This document shows, piece after piece, positions 1 to 7,991 of a stretch of DNA of 50,077 bases. Below the pieces are notes generated by a model that had not been told where the DNA came from, made no database searches, and saw only the letters and a program-made list of their open reading frames with translations. Source of the DNA: Taibaiella sp. (GTDB lineage: Bacteria > Bacteroidota > Bacteroidia > Chitinophagales > Chitinophagaceae); contig JAIOYR010000020.1 of assembly GCA_021740995.1 (NCBI GenBank), positions 1 to 50,077 of the forward strand, written 5' to 3'. Every line of letters starts with the position of its first letter. Position 1 is the stretch's first letter. The position numbers were made by a program, and so were the translations under genes.

Positions 1-368
1 ACTTCTCTGGCAGCAGTACCCAGCATGTTGCCGCCTCTCTTTAAAGACTTATTAATTATTGAATTACCAACAGATTCGTTGCCCTCGGATTTCCCGATGC
101 CCATAATCCGTTGCTGCACTATATCGAAAAGCAAGCCCGCTAATGGTGCAGCCATAGACATGACACCTGAAGTTAACGTATCGGCAGCAGGCCGCTGAGA
201 CGACGCAGATTTTTGTGAAGAAGTGGCATCAGTATTTTTGACAATGCCGGATATACTGATACCCGGAAAAAAGTCTTCATTTTCCAGTCGCTTCTTTTCT
301 TTTATCAGTAAGCGTTTTTCCCGCTCCAGCTCCTCTGCATTTCGCAACTTTTTAAGATACAGTTTCAT
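1..368 (-). CDS. Hypothetical coiled-coil protein, third gene of envelope operon (3' end cut by window)
   Basis: The minus frame is open from an ATG at 368 to the window edge (122 codons seen, C-terminus missing). The N-terminus (MKLYLKKLRNAEELEREKR) is highly charged and looks like a short amphipathic coiled coil for about the first 33 residues. A Ser/Ala-rich linker follows, then a hydrophobic stretch around residues 70-85 (MAAPLAGLLFDIV) that could be membrane-associated. I do not recognise a family. It starts 6 bp after the stop of the holin-like gene, so it is almost certainly co-transcribed with it and with the YtxH gene. A membrane or envelope-stress role is inferred from these neighbours only. 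Confidence 0.6.
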   Translation of the reverse strand, partial: MKLYLKKLRNAEELEREKRLLIKEKKRLENEDFFPGISISGIVKNTDATSSQKSASSQRPAADTLTSGVMSMAAPLAGLLFDIVQQRIMGIGKSEGNESVGNSIINKSLKRGGNMLGTAARE

Positions 369-374
369 ACGTTA

Positions 375-752
375 TCACGATTTAGGATTACTGTTATCTT
401 CACTATCGTTTTCATCTTCATCATCTTCCGTCAAAATATTGATAAAAGCATTGGCGAAAAAACGGGTGAAGTTTTTGCGCAGAAAAATAACGATTAAAAG
501 CAGTGCGCAATAGATACCTGTAGTGAGAAAGAAAGACGCACTATGCGACATACCTGCATCCATAAAAACCTCGGTAAGCCCAAAGCCGAAAAACAGAATA
601 ATACAGCAGAGTATTATAAGACAGGTGAGCGCAAACATAAAATAACTCATGAGGTTAGATGTGCGCCCTATGAGTTTAATTTTGAAGAGGTTTATATTGA
701 CCTCGACATAACGAACCACCTTTTCTCTGATACCGTTAAAAATACCTGCCAT
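375..752 (-). CDS. Phage-holin-family-like small membrane protein (Phage_holin_3_6 type)
   Basis: This 125-residue protein has an amphipathic N-terminus, two strong hydrophobic segments (about residues 36-60 and 73-95) and a very acidic C-terminal tail (EDDEDENDSEDNS). That layout is typical of the Actinobacteriophage-holin-superfamily-III / Phage_holin_3_6 proteins encoded on bacterial chromosomes. Despite the name, chromosomal members next to YtxH genes are not thought to be lysis proteins, and there are no phage genes here. It lies between the YtxH gene (11 bp upstream) and the coiled-coil gene (6 bp downstream), forming a three-gene operon. Family assignment is by pattern; a specific role is not visible. 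Confidence 0.7.
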   Translation of the reverse strand: MAGIFNGIREKVVRYVEVNINLFKIKLIGRTSNLMSYFMFALTCLIILCCIILFFGFGLTEVFMDAGMSHSASFFLTTGIYCALLLIVIFLRKNFTRFFANAFINILTEDDEDENDSEDNSNPKS

Positions 753-763
753 AACCTTAGGCT

Positions 764-958
764 TTATGTATGATAAATGTCCTCTTCAAGGTCAGCTGTT
801 TCCTTGTTGAACTTCTCTTTGATTTTAGTAAGTCCGCTTTTGAGTTTTTCCAAATCTTCCTGACGTTTGTCTTTGTCTGTAGCCAACAAATAGCCTACTG
901 CCACGCCCACCGCCGCTCCGGCAAGGAGTGTTGCTATTGTATTTCCTAATTTTGCCAT
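764..958 (-). CDS. YtxH domain protein
   Basis: The protein is 64 residues from the ATG at 958. The frame runs on to 1015, but the upstream part lies in AT-rich leader and contains the candidate -7 element at 984-991, so the internal start MAKLGNTI is preferred. It has a Gly/Ala-rich membrane segment (LLAGAAVGVAVGYLLA, about residues 10-25) followed by a Lys/Glu-rich helix, which is the YtxH layout (general-stress-associated, probably membrane-anchored). It is the first gene of the operon with the holin-like protein and the coiled-coil protein. YtxH is a small family of unknown biochemical function, often linked to stress. Confidence 0.75.
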   Translation of the reverse strand: MAKLGNTIATLLAGAAVGVAVGYLLATDKDKRQEDLEKLKSGLTKIKEKFNKETADLEEDIYHT

Positions 959-1271
959 AAAATAGAAATTTATTGTTATTGTGTAAAGGTACAGTATATC
1001 ACTATCTGTGTACACTGATATTTGTCAGTATTATAAAATATTTAGGGATTTTGTTACAAATGGGACAAACAATATCACATGAACATTTAATTCTTTGAAT
1101 GGCTCTTGTTAGACAAATTTTCAGTACAAATAAAAAAATGTCAGTAAAATAATGCTATTTTTATAGCGAAATATGCATAAGTATTGATGCAGTTATTTAT
1201 CGGAAACAGATTTAAAAATATCACGAAAAAACGAAATAACCTATACACGGATTTTTCTAAAATAAACTTAA
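959..1271. other. Divergent intergenic region
   Basis: AT-rich 313-bp spacer between the YtxH operon (minus) and the secreted Ig-like protein (plus). On the minus strand TACCTTTA at 991-984 is one base off the TAnnTTTG -7 consensus and lies about 25 nt before the YtxH start. I find no clear -7 element for the plus-strand gene and no ORF or hairpin worth calling. Confidence 0.4.
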
Positions 1272-3647
1272 ATGAAAAAAATTTATCTCATACTGCTTGG
1301 CATTTGTTTTAGCCTAAGCAGCTACTCACAAACGTTTTTATTTACACCCAATTTCAGTGGTGGTTTTGAGAATGGCCCCAACTTTGCCTTAAATAACTGG
1401 ACTTCTGTAAATGGCGCTGCTAATCAATGGGCTGTAGGTAACGGGAGCGTGAATATTGGTGCGCGTGGTGCATATATTGGAACGGCAACTAATTTTGTTG
1501 GTACAAATACACCTGCTATAAATCACTTTTACAGAAACGGGAGCCTACTGATACCCGCCGGAGCTACAAACGCGGTTTTGTCATTCCGCTACAGGCAACC
1601 AGTAATTGATGCCTTTAATGATTCATTTATTGTATCCGTTACACCTACACTCACTCCTACACCTGCTGCAGGTGCAACTTTAAGCCCGCTGCACAATAAA
1701 ATTTATGTAAACACCGCCACCGCCTACACGGGTTATATAGAAGTGGGACCATTAGACCTTACTGCTCTTGCGGGTATTCCTTTTCGCCTGGTGTTCACAC
1801 ATGTGAACGATGGTAGTGGTCCTATAGGCATTCCTGCTGTAGATAGTATTTCGCTTTCTTATTGCAATCTGACTACTATATCCGGTTTATTCTCTTTTTG
1901 CCAGAATACTACCCAGACCCTTACAAATGCCACTCCCGGCGGCACATGGAGCAGCAGCAATCCGGCAGTAGCCACCGTAGGTTCGTTCACAGGTACAGCT
2001 ACGGTTGTAACCGGCGTTTCTGCGGGCACATCTGTCATCTCCTATGTAGTTGGCTCTTGCAGCACTACCCGAACTATAACCATCAACCCTGCACCAGCAC
2101 CGGTTACAGGCACGTTCTCTGTATGTGCAGGCAGTACTACAACACTCAGTAGTGGTCCGGCAGGTGGTTTCTTTAGCACCAGCATGGCCACCGTAGCGAA
2201 TGTGAATCCAACAACAGGTATTGTTACAGGCAATTCGGCAGGCACTGCCAATATAACCTATACCATTTCATTCGGCTGCAATACCTCTGCAACTGTTACC
2301 GTTCATGCGACCCCGGCACTTGCCAATGTAACAGGTGGTGGCAGTTTTTGTGCCAGTGGCTCCGGTGTACCGGTAGGATTGGATGCATCCAACCCAGGAT
2401 TTGATTACCTTTTGTCGGATGGCACGTCAACCGTTGCCACCGTACCCGGAACCGGAGCACCTGTTAATTTTGGGCTGTTTACCGCGGCAGGCACGTATAC
2501 AGTATCGGGCAGCAGCCCAACCACGGGGTGTGGCAGAAACATGGCAGGAAGTGCCGTAATTACAATAGCATCGCCTGTTGTACCATCGGTAACCATCAAC
2601 ACCTCGGGCTCGCTTATTTGCACCGGCTCAGCAGAAACGTTTACGGCAATACCTGTAAATGAGGGTACTACTCCTGCGTACCAATGGTATGTAAATGGGT
2701 CGGCCACTGGGACAGGTGTTTCTTATGCCTACACACCAGTGTCCGGCGACATTGTATCAGTAACGCTTTATCCAGGGGGAATATGCACATTACCTGATAG
2801 TGCTACAAACAGCTATACTGTAGTTGTCACACCTATTTCTACCCCTTCGGTAAGCATTTCAGCCAGCAGCAACCCAGCATGCCAGGGTAGTATGGTAATG
2901 TTTGCAGCAACACCTTCATTTGGCGGCCCCGCCCCCTCCTACCTATGGACGAAAAACGGCGTTAATGTTGCCACAGGATCCAGCTATACCTACATCCCTG
3001 CAAATGGTGATCTTGTATACTGCCAACTCACCAGCAACTATGCCTGCCGCTCAGTAGATATTGCTATGAGCAGCACCATAACAATGGCTGTAGAGGTATC
3101 GGGTTTAACTCCAGTTGTAAATATTTCAGCATTTCCGGGCACTAACATTTCTCCCGGTACAACCGTTACCTTTACTGCTATTACATCGGGAGGTGCCAGT
3201 GCCCTTGCCTATCAATGGCTGGTAAATGGCATAGCAATTACCGGAGCTACCAATACAACATACAGCAGCAACACGCTGGTAAATGGAGACATAGTAACCT
3301 GTCAGGCGACAAATATGGATGCCTGTAAAAAGATGGCACTAAAATCTGTTGTTATCACTACAGGCAGCACAGGCATAGCATTGCCAGCTTCTTCCACAGC
3401 ATTTACACTTTCTCCAAACCCAAACAAAGGTTCATTTGTGCTTCATGGCAATGTACCGGTAAGCGAAACTGTAACAATAAAAATAAATAACCTGATTGGA
3501 CAAACGGTATATGAGAAAAAAACAAGTACTTCATCAGGACTTCTGAATGAGCAAATATTATTGCAAAACACGCCTGCAGGTATGTATATGCTGAATCTTA
3601 ATTCAGGCAATAAAAATCACGTAATGCACTTTGTAGTGACAAATTAA
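1272..3647 (+). CDS. Secreted multi-domain Ig-like protein with T9SS type A sorting domain
   Basis: A 791-residue protein. Residues 1-20 are a signal peptide (ends SLSSYSQ). Residues 21-195 form a beta-sandwich-like N-domain (FENGPNFALNNWTS... VDSISLSYC). Two Big2/Ig-like units follow (about 198-346; GGTWSSSNPAVATV...). Residues 346-432 (bases 2307-2567) are one copy of the TGGGxYC module that is repeated 18 times in the giant protein at 36353. Three Ig-like units with YQWYVNG / YLWTKNG / YQWLVNG signatures span about 435-700. The last ~85 residues (SPNPNKGSF...GMYMLNLNSG) are a T9SS C-terminal sorting domain. It is probably exported by T9SS and surface-attached or released. Ligand or substrate is unknown. 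It stands alone and is followed by a strong hairpin. Confidence 0.85.
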   Translation: MKKIYLILLGICFSLSSYSQTFLFTPNFSGGFENGPNFALNNWTSVNGAANQWAVGNGSVNIGARGAYIGTATNFVGTNTPAINHFYRNGSLLIPAGATNAVLSFRYRQPVIDAFNDSFIVSVTPTLTPTPAAGATLSPLHNKIYVNTATAYTGYIEVGPLDLTALAGIPFRLVFTHVNDGSGPIGIPAVDSISLSYCNLTTISGLFSFCQNTTQTLTNATPGGTWSSSNPAVATVGSFTGTATVVTGVSAGTSVISYVVGSCSTTRTITINPAPAPVTGTFSVCAGSTTTLSSGPAGGFFSTSMATVANVNPTTGIVTGNSAGTANITYTISFGCNTSATVTVHATPALANVTGGGSFCASGSGVPVGLDASNPGFDYLLSDGTSTVATVPGTGAPVNFGLFTAAGTYTVSGSSPTTGCGRNMAGSAVITIASPVVPSVTINTSGSLICTGSAETFTAIPVNEGTTPAYQWYVNGSATGTGVSYAYTPVSGDIVSVTLYPGGICTLPDSATNSYTVVVTPISTPSVSISASSNPACQGSMVMFAATPSFGGPAPSYLWTKNGVNVATGSSYTYIPANGDLVYCQLTSNYACRSVDIAMSSTITMAVEVSGLTPVVNISAFPGTNISPGTTVTFTAITSGGASALAYQWLVNGIAITGATNTTYSSNTLVNGDIVTCQATNMDACKKMALKSVVITTGSTGIALPASSTAFTLSPNPNKGSFVLHGNVPVSETVTIKINNLIGQTVYEKKTSTSSGLLNEQILLQNTPAGMYMLNLNSGNKNHVMHFVVTN

Positions 3648-3670
3648 CACAAGCATTAGCCTGTCTATTA

Positions 3671-3707
3671 ATGCAGAAGGACTTGCCAAAAGCAGGTCCT
3701 TCTGTAT
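3671..3707 (+). terminator. Hairpin terminator after the T9SS Ig-like protein
   Basis: CAGAAGGAC (3674-3682) pairs perfectly with GTCCTTCTG (3696-3704). Inner TGC/GCA pairing and outer weak pairs extend the stem over 3671-3707 around a CAAAA loop. It starts 24 bp after the stop codon. There is no long T run, so it may work as a Bacteroidota-type hairpin terminator without a U tract. Confidence 0.6.
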
Positions 3708-3741
3708 TAAAAGTAGGCGGATAGTCAAAACCTATAGACGA

Positions 3742-3763
3742 TTATCAGAATCCACTCTGATAA
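3742..3763. promoter_or_regulatory. Candidate operator in front of fdx-iscX
   Basis: A perfect 8-bp inverted repeat, TTATCAGA (3742-3749) and TCTGATAA (3756-3763), with a 6-bp spacer. It ends 16 bp before the -7 element at 3780, so it would cover the -33 region. This position is typical of a repressor or activator site. The regulator is unknown; the half-site does not match the classical IscR site I know. Confidence 0.4.
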
Positions 3764-3779
3764 GTTACTAATGATAGCT

Positions 3780-3787
3780 TAACTTTG
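3780..3787 (+). promoter_or_regulatory. -7 promoter element of fdx-iscX
   Basis: TAACTTTG matches the Bacteroidota -7 consensus TAnnTTTG and lies 30 bp before the chosen ATG at 3818. It supports that start over the upstream TTG at 3785, which falls inside the element. Confidence 0.6.
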
Positions 3788-3817
3788 CACACTTATATTG
3801 ACCACACAATTTCTTTC

Positions 3818-4153
3818 ATGTATACAATAAAATTCACTTTTGACCAAAAAGGGCTTGAACCGATAACTCTCGAAAACGTTGCCCCCGACCAAAGTATCCT
3901 GGAAATAGCACTTGATAATAATATAGAACTGCATCACAACTGTGGCATGGTATGTGCATGCAGCACCTGCCACATATACCTGCAAAGCGGCGATGAGTAT
4001 GTACCAGAAATAACAGACAGGGAGGAAGACTTTATAGACCGTGCCAGAAATCCAAGAATTAATTCGAGGCTGGGCTGCCAATGTGTACTGGTCAATGGCT
4101 CCGGTACACTGGAGGTGTGTATACCAGACCAGTCGCTAATACATGGGGAATAA
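3818..4153 (+). CDS. fdx: Adrenodoxin-type [2Fe-2S] ferredoxin
   Basis: A 111-residue ferredoxin. Cysteines lie at residues 42, 46, 48, 51, 87 and 89. The C42-x5-C48-x2-C51...C87 spacing is the ligand set of ISC-type (adrenodoxin-like) ferredoxins, and the extra Cys46 is also seen in the E. coli Fdx family. It would deliver electrons for iron-sulfur cluster assembly or other reductive steps in the cytoplasm. The ATG at 3818 is chosen because a longer frame begins at a TTG inside the promoter element. iscX follows 67 bp downstream, which strongly supports the ISC role. The rest of the isc cluster is not in this window. Confidence 0.9.
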   Translation: MYTIKFTFDQKGLEPITLENVAPDQSILEIALDNNIELHHNCGMVCACSTCHIYLQSGDEYVPEITDREEDFIDRARNPRINSRLGCQCVLVNGSGTLEVCIPDQSLIHGE

Positions 4154-4220
4154 GAATTGAAAGCACGACAAATGCTTGCATCCTTTTACATTACCAAAAT
4201 TTTAAAAACATTAATCTAAC

Positions 4221-4460
4221 ATGGCTCATTACGAACCTCCTATAAAATGGAACGATTACGAAGATATAGCGCTGAAACTCTATGAAAAATTCGGAGACGA
4301 CTTTGGCGAAAGTAAAATCTACAGATTACGATTCACAGACCTGATAGAATGGGTACTGGAGATTCCTAACTTTGAAGGAAAAAGAGAACAATGCAATGAA
4401 GGTCATCTGGAAATGATACAGTCGTCATGGGTATATGAATGGAGAGATAATCAGGGTTAA
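4221..4460 (+). CDS. iscX: IscX, Fe-S cluster assembly accessory protein
   Basis: A 79-residue acidic protein. The core (WNDYEDIALKLYEKFGD, then RFTDLIEWVLEIPNFEG and HLEMIQSSWVYEW) is the IscX/YfhJ fold signature: an aromatic/acidic helix-turn-helix-like protein that binds IscS and iron and modulates cysteine desulfurase. It lies 67 bp after fdx with no promoter-like element between, so it is probably in the same transcript. Length is slightly above the E. coli protein because of a short insertion around residues 27-34. Confidence is high for the family. Confidence 0.88.
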   Translation: MAHYEPPIKWNDYEDIALKLYEKFGDDFGESKIYRLRFTDLIEWVLEIPNFEGKREQCNEGHLEMIQSSWVYEWRDNQG

Positions 4461-4602
4461 TGTGCATAATGAGAAAATATGATTAATGTGAAAATTTATC
4501 ATTTCCTGCATGTTTTCTTCACCTCCCTTATTTATTACATTACCAAATTACCACGTTATCGCATTAGCACATTATCACATTACCAAATTAACACATTTTC
4601 AG
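4457..4602. repeat. Inverted arrays of a degenerate 8-bp tandem repeat
   Basis: From 4539 to 4602 eight consecutive 8-bp units follow the consensus ATTANCAC with small changes. From about 4463 to 4494 the opposite-strand form (GTGNTAAT-like, more degenerate) appears. The two arrays are inverted around a T/C-rich centre and could fold into a long imperfect stem. The stretch separates iscX from the TPR gene and ends at the -7 element of the latter. Confidence 0.6.
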
Positions 4603-4603
4603 G

Positions 4604-4611
4604 TATCTTTG
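4604..4611 (+). promoter_or_regulatory. -7 promoter element of the TPR membrane protein
   Basis: TATCTTTG matches TAnnTTTG, 17 bp before the ATG at 4628. It directly abuts the 8-bp repeat array, so the array would occupy the -33 region. Confidence 0.6.
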
Positions 4612-4627
4612 CGCCCCAAATATTAAT

Positions 4628-5278
4628 ATGAATTTACGTCGTTTTTTAGTTTTCTATCGCATACCGCTTGCTGTTACACTTATAGCACTGGGCTTTCTCA
4701 TAGGTTTTAAGGTAACCTGGTGGATAGCCTGGATACCCTTTTTGGTAGCTATAATAATGGTGGTTGCTTACTTCCTGATAGGCCCTATGACACTGATACA
4801 AGGGTATATGGAAAGCGGCGATATGGAAGGTGCTCAGAAACTGCTGAAACTGGTGAAATACCCCAACCTGCTCTATAAACCTATCCGTTCATCCTTCTAC
4901 ATGCTTCAGGCTAACTTTTCGACTATAGGTGACGATTTGGACCTTGCAGAAGCGCAACTGCGGAAAGGGCTGGAAACCGGAATGCCGGAGAAAGAATACG
5001 AAGGTACTGCCTATCTGCAACTGGGTGCGATAGCTCAGAAAAAAGGTAATACAAAAGAAGCGTACGAACACCTGCGCAAGGCCGTGCAAATAGGGCTGCC
5101 CGACAAAGATAATGCCGCAACTGCTTATCTGCAACTATCCGGCATATGCGTGCAGCGCAGAGATTTCCGCAATGCAAAAATATATTTCAACAAGGCGAAA
5201 GCATGCAAAGCAACCAATGAGCAGGTGGTAGAGCAGATAAAAGAAATGGCGAAGTATATAGCGCGGATACCGGGATAG
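4628..5278 (+). CDS. Membrane-anchored TPR protein
   Basis: A 216-residue protein. Two hydrophobic segments (about residues 12-28 and 31-52) make an N-terminal hairpin anchor. TPR-like helical pairs follow (about residues 85-205), with recognisable repeats such as GTAYLQLGAIAQKKGNTKEA and ATAYLQLSGICVQRRDFRNA. The TPR part probably faces the cytoplasm and binds a partner protein that is not identifiable here. It has its own promoter element and no close neighbour on the same strand. It converges with the CvfB gene, 36 bp apart, with no obvious terminator hairpin between them. Confidence 0.75.
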   Translation: MNLRRFLVFYRIPLAVTLIALGFLIGFKVTWWIAWIPFLVAIIMVVAYFLIGPMTLIQGYMESGDMEGAQKLLKLVKYPNLLYKPIRSSFYMLQANFSTIGDDLDLAEAQLRKGLETGMPEKEYEGTAYLQLGAIAQKKGNTKEAYEHLRKAVQIGLPDKDNAATAYLQLSGICVQRRDFRNAKIYFNKAKACKATNEQVVEQIKEMAKYIARIPG

Positions 5279-5314
5279 TCTCTACCGAAAATCTGTACAA
5301 GAGAACGCTACCCC

Positions 5315-6145
5315 CTACTCCGCCAACTTAGTACCGGTCTGGGTAAAAACTACCAGCCTTTTTTTGTAGAGTGCACCCAATGTCATTTTGAATGTTTTCT
5401 TGCTCATCCCGAAAAAAGCATAGATGCTTTCAGGATCTGACTTATCGTTATAGGGAAGGTAACCGTTATTCTCTTTGAGCAGGTCTATCAGGCGGTCTTC
5501 TTCGTTTTTTACGCGCACATATCCTTTTACACCCGGCGATACATCTATTTTATTGCCCGGCCTGATAGCCTTGATAAATCCCCGTAGTTTTTCTCCGGGC
5601 TGCAACTCTCTGAACACTTCATTGAAATGCAGCACCCCTGTATGTTTACTGTTGATGATTACTTTGTAGCCAATATCTGTTTTCTGAAAAACCACTAAAT
5701 CTACTTCGTCATTTTCCTTAATCGTGAGGTTATAATTGCTGAGAAACTGGTCTACTTTTTCGGTAGCTGTGACCCTGCCTGTCTGGGCATCAATTACCAG
5801 CATCACCATGCGCTTTTCGCCCTTTTTCATCCTTATGTCCTGGTAGGCTATAGGAATAAAAACATCCTTCATTATCCCCCATTTCAGGAATGCGCCAAAC
5901 TTGGTTTCATCGGCAACTTCCATCATAGCAATCTCGCCCACTACTGCCACAGGTTTGTCGGTTGTAGCTATAAGCCTGCCTTCGTTGTCATGATAAATGA
6001 AAACTGTGATTTCATCGTCCGGCTTCAGTCCTTCCGGCACATACCGCTTCGGCAATAATATCTCATCCGGATCGCCATCCAGATACATACCGAAGTCTAC
6101 TTCCTTAACCACTTTCAACGTATTATAACTACCTACCTGTACCAT
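5315..6145 (-). CDS. S1-domain RNA-binding protein, CvfB/YitL family
   Basis: A 276-residue protein with the CvfB layout: successive S1-like OB domains (GSYNTLKVVKEVDFGMYLD at the N-terminus, further ones around residues 70-130 and 150-220) and a C-terminal winged-helix-like segment (SDPESIYAFFGMSKKTFKM). CvfB proteins bind RNA and influence virulence and expression in Staphylococcus; in Bacteroidota the role is unstudied as far as I know. The start is the ATG at 6145, with a -7-like TATCTTTC on the minus strand at 6160-6153. It is monocistronic, between convergent and unrelated genes. Confidence 0.85.
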   Translation of the reverse strand: MVQVGSYNTLKVVKEVDFGMYLDGDPDEILLPKRYVPEGLKPDDEITVFIYHDNEGRLIATTDKPVAVVGEIAMMEVADETKFGAFLKWGIMKDVFIPIAYQDIRMKKGEKRMVMLVIDAQTGRVTATEKVDQFLSNYNLTIKENDEVDLVVFQKTDIGYKVIINSKHTGVLHFNEVFRELQPGEKLRGFIKAIRPGNKIDVSPGVKGYVRVKNEEDRLIDLLKENNGYLPYNDKSDPESIYAFFGMSKKTFKMTLGALYKKRLVVFTQTGTKLAE

Positions 6146-6292
6146 CTTGGCTGAAAGATACGGTTATAAGGAAGATTGACAAAATAAGAGTAAGACAATT
6201 ACAAACAATACCTCAGAAAACGCAAATACCACAGCAGTATCCCGGTGCGGAAAAAGGAGCACACAAATAAAAAGGATCCTAAAGTGTTTTCA

Positions 6293-7099
6293 TCAGGCCT
6301 CCTTTCCATTTTGAGGTGCTGGGGATATAGGATGAGCGGAGGTAACCTGTATAGACTCAGTAATAGCAGTATACAATTTCTGCCAGTGCGGATGCTGCTC
6401 CAGTAGTTTCGTTTGATCGCTGATAGTAGCGGTATCACCCCTTACGGCCGGTCCTGTCTGCACAGACGAAGGTGTTGATTGTTTGAGGCGGGAAAAGGTT
6501 TGGTCTATAATGGGCTCTAATGCAGAAAACGGCAATTTGTTTTCGGCACATATCTGCCTGCAAATAACCATAAGGTGATTGGTGAAGTTATTGCTGATTA
6601 CTGCTGACAGATGCAACCATTTGCGCTGCTCATACTTCGCTTCAAACAACACATCGGTAAATATATGTGCCATTGCCAACGCATATTTTTCGGCTTTGGG
6701 CGATGAAACCTCCCAAGCAGTGGGAATATTGCGATGGGTAGGAGGGTTGTTTCGGGAAATAGAATAAACCGGCCATAAAACGGCAGTGTCTGTTGCCGCT
6801 TTGCTTATAGTGTCTAGCGGCACAGCACCGGAGGTATGAACCAAAACCGTCTTTTTGTATAAGAGCTGCTCGGCAACGGCACTTACTGCATTGTCTGATA
6901 CTACAAGAAAACAGACATCTGCCTCTATTTCTTTAGCCGCTTTAATATCGCCATGTACATTGCAGAGCAATGCACTTGCCAGATTCTGCACTGCATCCTT
7001 ATTTCTGCCAAATACACCTTTACATAAATGCCTGGCCGCTACCAGCTTGTTGCCTATAAACCATGCCATGTTGCCGGTACCAATAATAGTAAATGTCAT
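6293..7099 (-). CDS. Rossmann-fold and DUF2520 domain protein (predicted NAD(P)-dependent oxidoreductase)
   Basis: A 268-residue protein. The N-terminus has the dinucleotide-binding motif IGTGNMAW (residues 6-13), and the middle (LVHTSGAVPLDTI, LWPVYSIS) and the C-terminal helical part (KWLHLSAVISNNFTNHL) fit the DUF2520 family, related to F420/NADP oxidoreductases and pyrroline-5-carboxylate reductase. The substrate is unknown. Its ATG overlaps the stop of the acyltransferase gene by 4 bp (7096-7099), indicating translational coupling. The two genes form an operon read from the promoter at 7869. Confidence 0.82.
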   Translation of the reverse strand: MTFTIIGTGNMAWFIGNKLVAARHLCKGVFGRNKDAVQNLASALLCNVHGDIKAAKEIEADVCFLVVSDNAVSAVAEQLLYKKTVLVHTSGAVPLDTISKAATDTAVLWPVYSISRNNPPTHRNIPTAWEVSSPKAEKYALAMAHIFTDVLFEAKYEQRKWLHLSAVISNNFTNHLMVICRQICAENKLPFSALEPIIDQTFSRLKQSTPSSVQTGPAVRGDTATISDQTKLLEQHPHWQKLYTAITESIQVTSAHPISPAPQNGKEA

Positions 7100-7851
7100 A
7101 GGGGTGTGTTTTGATTTTCAATGTAATAAGTTTCCATTAATCTATGCACCTGTTCTTTTAAACCTGCCACATCATTAAGGGTAAGACCTGCGGTAGGTAT
7201 AGGTTCCAGAAAATGAATGCGCACCGGTAACGGGCGTGCCCATCCTTTACCATCATGCGGCAGTATCTTGCCAGTGTTGAATATCACTCCCGGCATCACC
7301 GGCTTCTGTGCCCTGATGGCGGTAATAAATGCGCCATCGAAAAACGGCTGTATCGCATGGCTTGTTTTGTTTCGGGTACCCTCGGGGTACAGACAGAGAT
7401 GTATACCCATGTCCAGTGTTTCCTGCATGCGGGTGATACTTTCCCTGCGACTACCCTCTATTTTTCGGTCTACAAGAATTGAGCCGGTTTTATAAATGAT
7501 ACCAAACAAGGGCACTTTTGCCATTTCCATCTTTGCAAGGGTTTTATTAGGGCCGGGTATCCAGGGCGACGACACGGGAATGTCCATCAATGAATTGTGA
7601 TTGATGACCACCACGTAATTCTGCCCTTTGCGAAAATGATGTTTACCCTTGCGAAATACCGGACAAAAAATAAGTGGCATATATACGCCCATCCAGAGCC
7701 TGAAAACAGGATGTAGACACCTGGCCCGCGATGGCTCGCTGAGCAGGGATATGAGCCAAATGGGTATAAGCACTACCAGCATGGTGGCTATAAATACCAG
7801 CAATGCATAAACAGCATAAACATACCCAAGTATCGTCTTAATCAGCTTCAT
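7096..7851 (-). CDS. plsC: Lysophospholipid acyltransferase (1-acyl-glycerol-3-phosphate acyltransferase type)
   Basis: A 251-residue membrane protein with an N-terminal hydrophobic segment (about residues 8-36). The PlsC motifs are present: NHNSLMD (H85xxxxD90, catalytic), the LYPEGTRNK motif around residues 154-162, and PVMPGVIF for the fourth motif. It would acylate lysophosphatidic acid to phosphatidic acid at the inner membrane, in phospholipid synthesis. The DUF2520 gene overlaps its 3' end. The gene symbol is by family; paralogues with other acyl acceptors cannot be excluded. Confidence 0.85.
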   Translation of the reverse strand: MKLIKTILGYVYAVYALLVFIATMLVVLIPIWLISLLSEPSRARCLHPVFRLWMGVYMPLIFCPVFRKGKHHFRKGQNYVVVINHNSLMDIPVSSPWIPGPNKTLAKMEMAKVPLFGIIYKTGSILVDRKIEGSRRESITRMQETLDMGIHLCLYPEGTRNKTSHAIQPFFDGAFITAIRAQKPVMPGVIFNTGKILPHDGKGWARPLPVRIHFLEPIPTAGLTLNDVAGLKEQVHRLMETYYIENQNTPL

Positions 7852-7861
7852 AAGGGGATAG

Positions 7862-7869
7862 CAAATGTA
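7862..7869 (-). promoter_or_regulatory. -7 promoter element of the plsC operon
   Basis: On the minus strand TACATTTG (7869-7862) matches TAnnTTTG and lies 10 bp before the ATG at 7851, implying a very short leader. Confidence 0.5.
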
Positions 7870-7991
7870 AAAAGGTATTGGGAGAATGCGCCACAGAATA
7901 AACAGAAAAAGAGGTTAAAAACTAAACTCAATAAATATTATAAAAACGACTATTTTAAAAACCACCCTTACCAAACATCCGCTCACTAAAA

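Noticed and set aside
375-752. Prophage remnant because of the holin-like protein
   Set aside because: No other phage gene is present, and this family is common in chromosomal YtxH operons.
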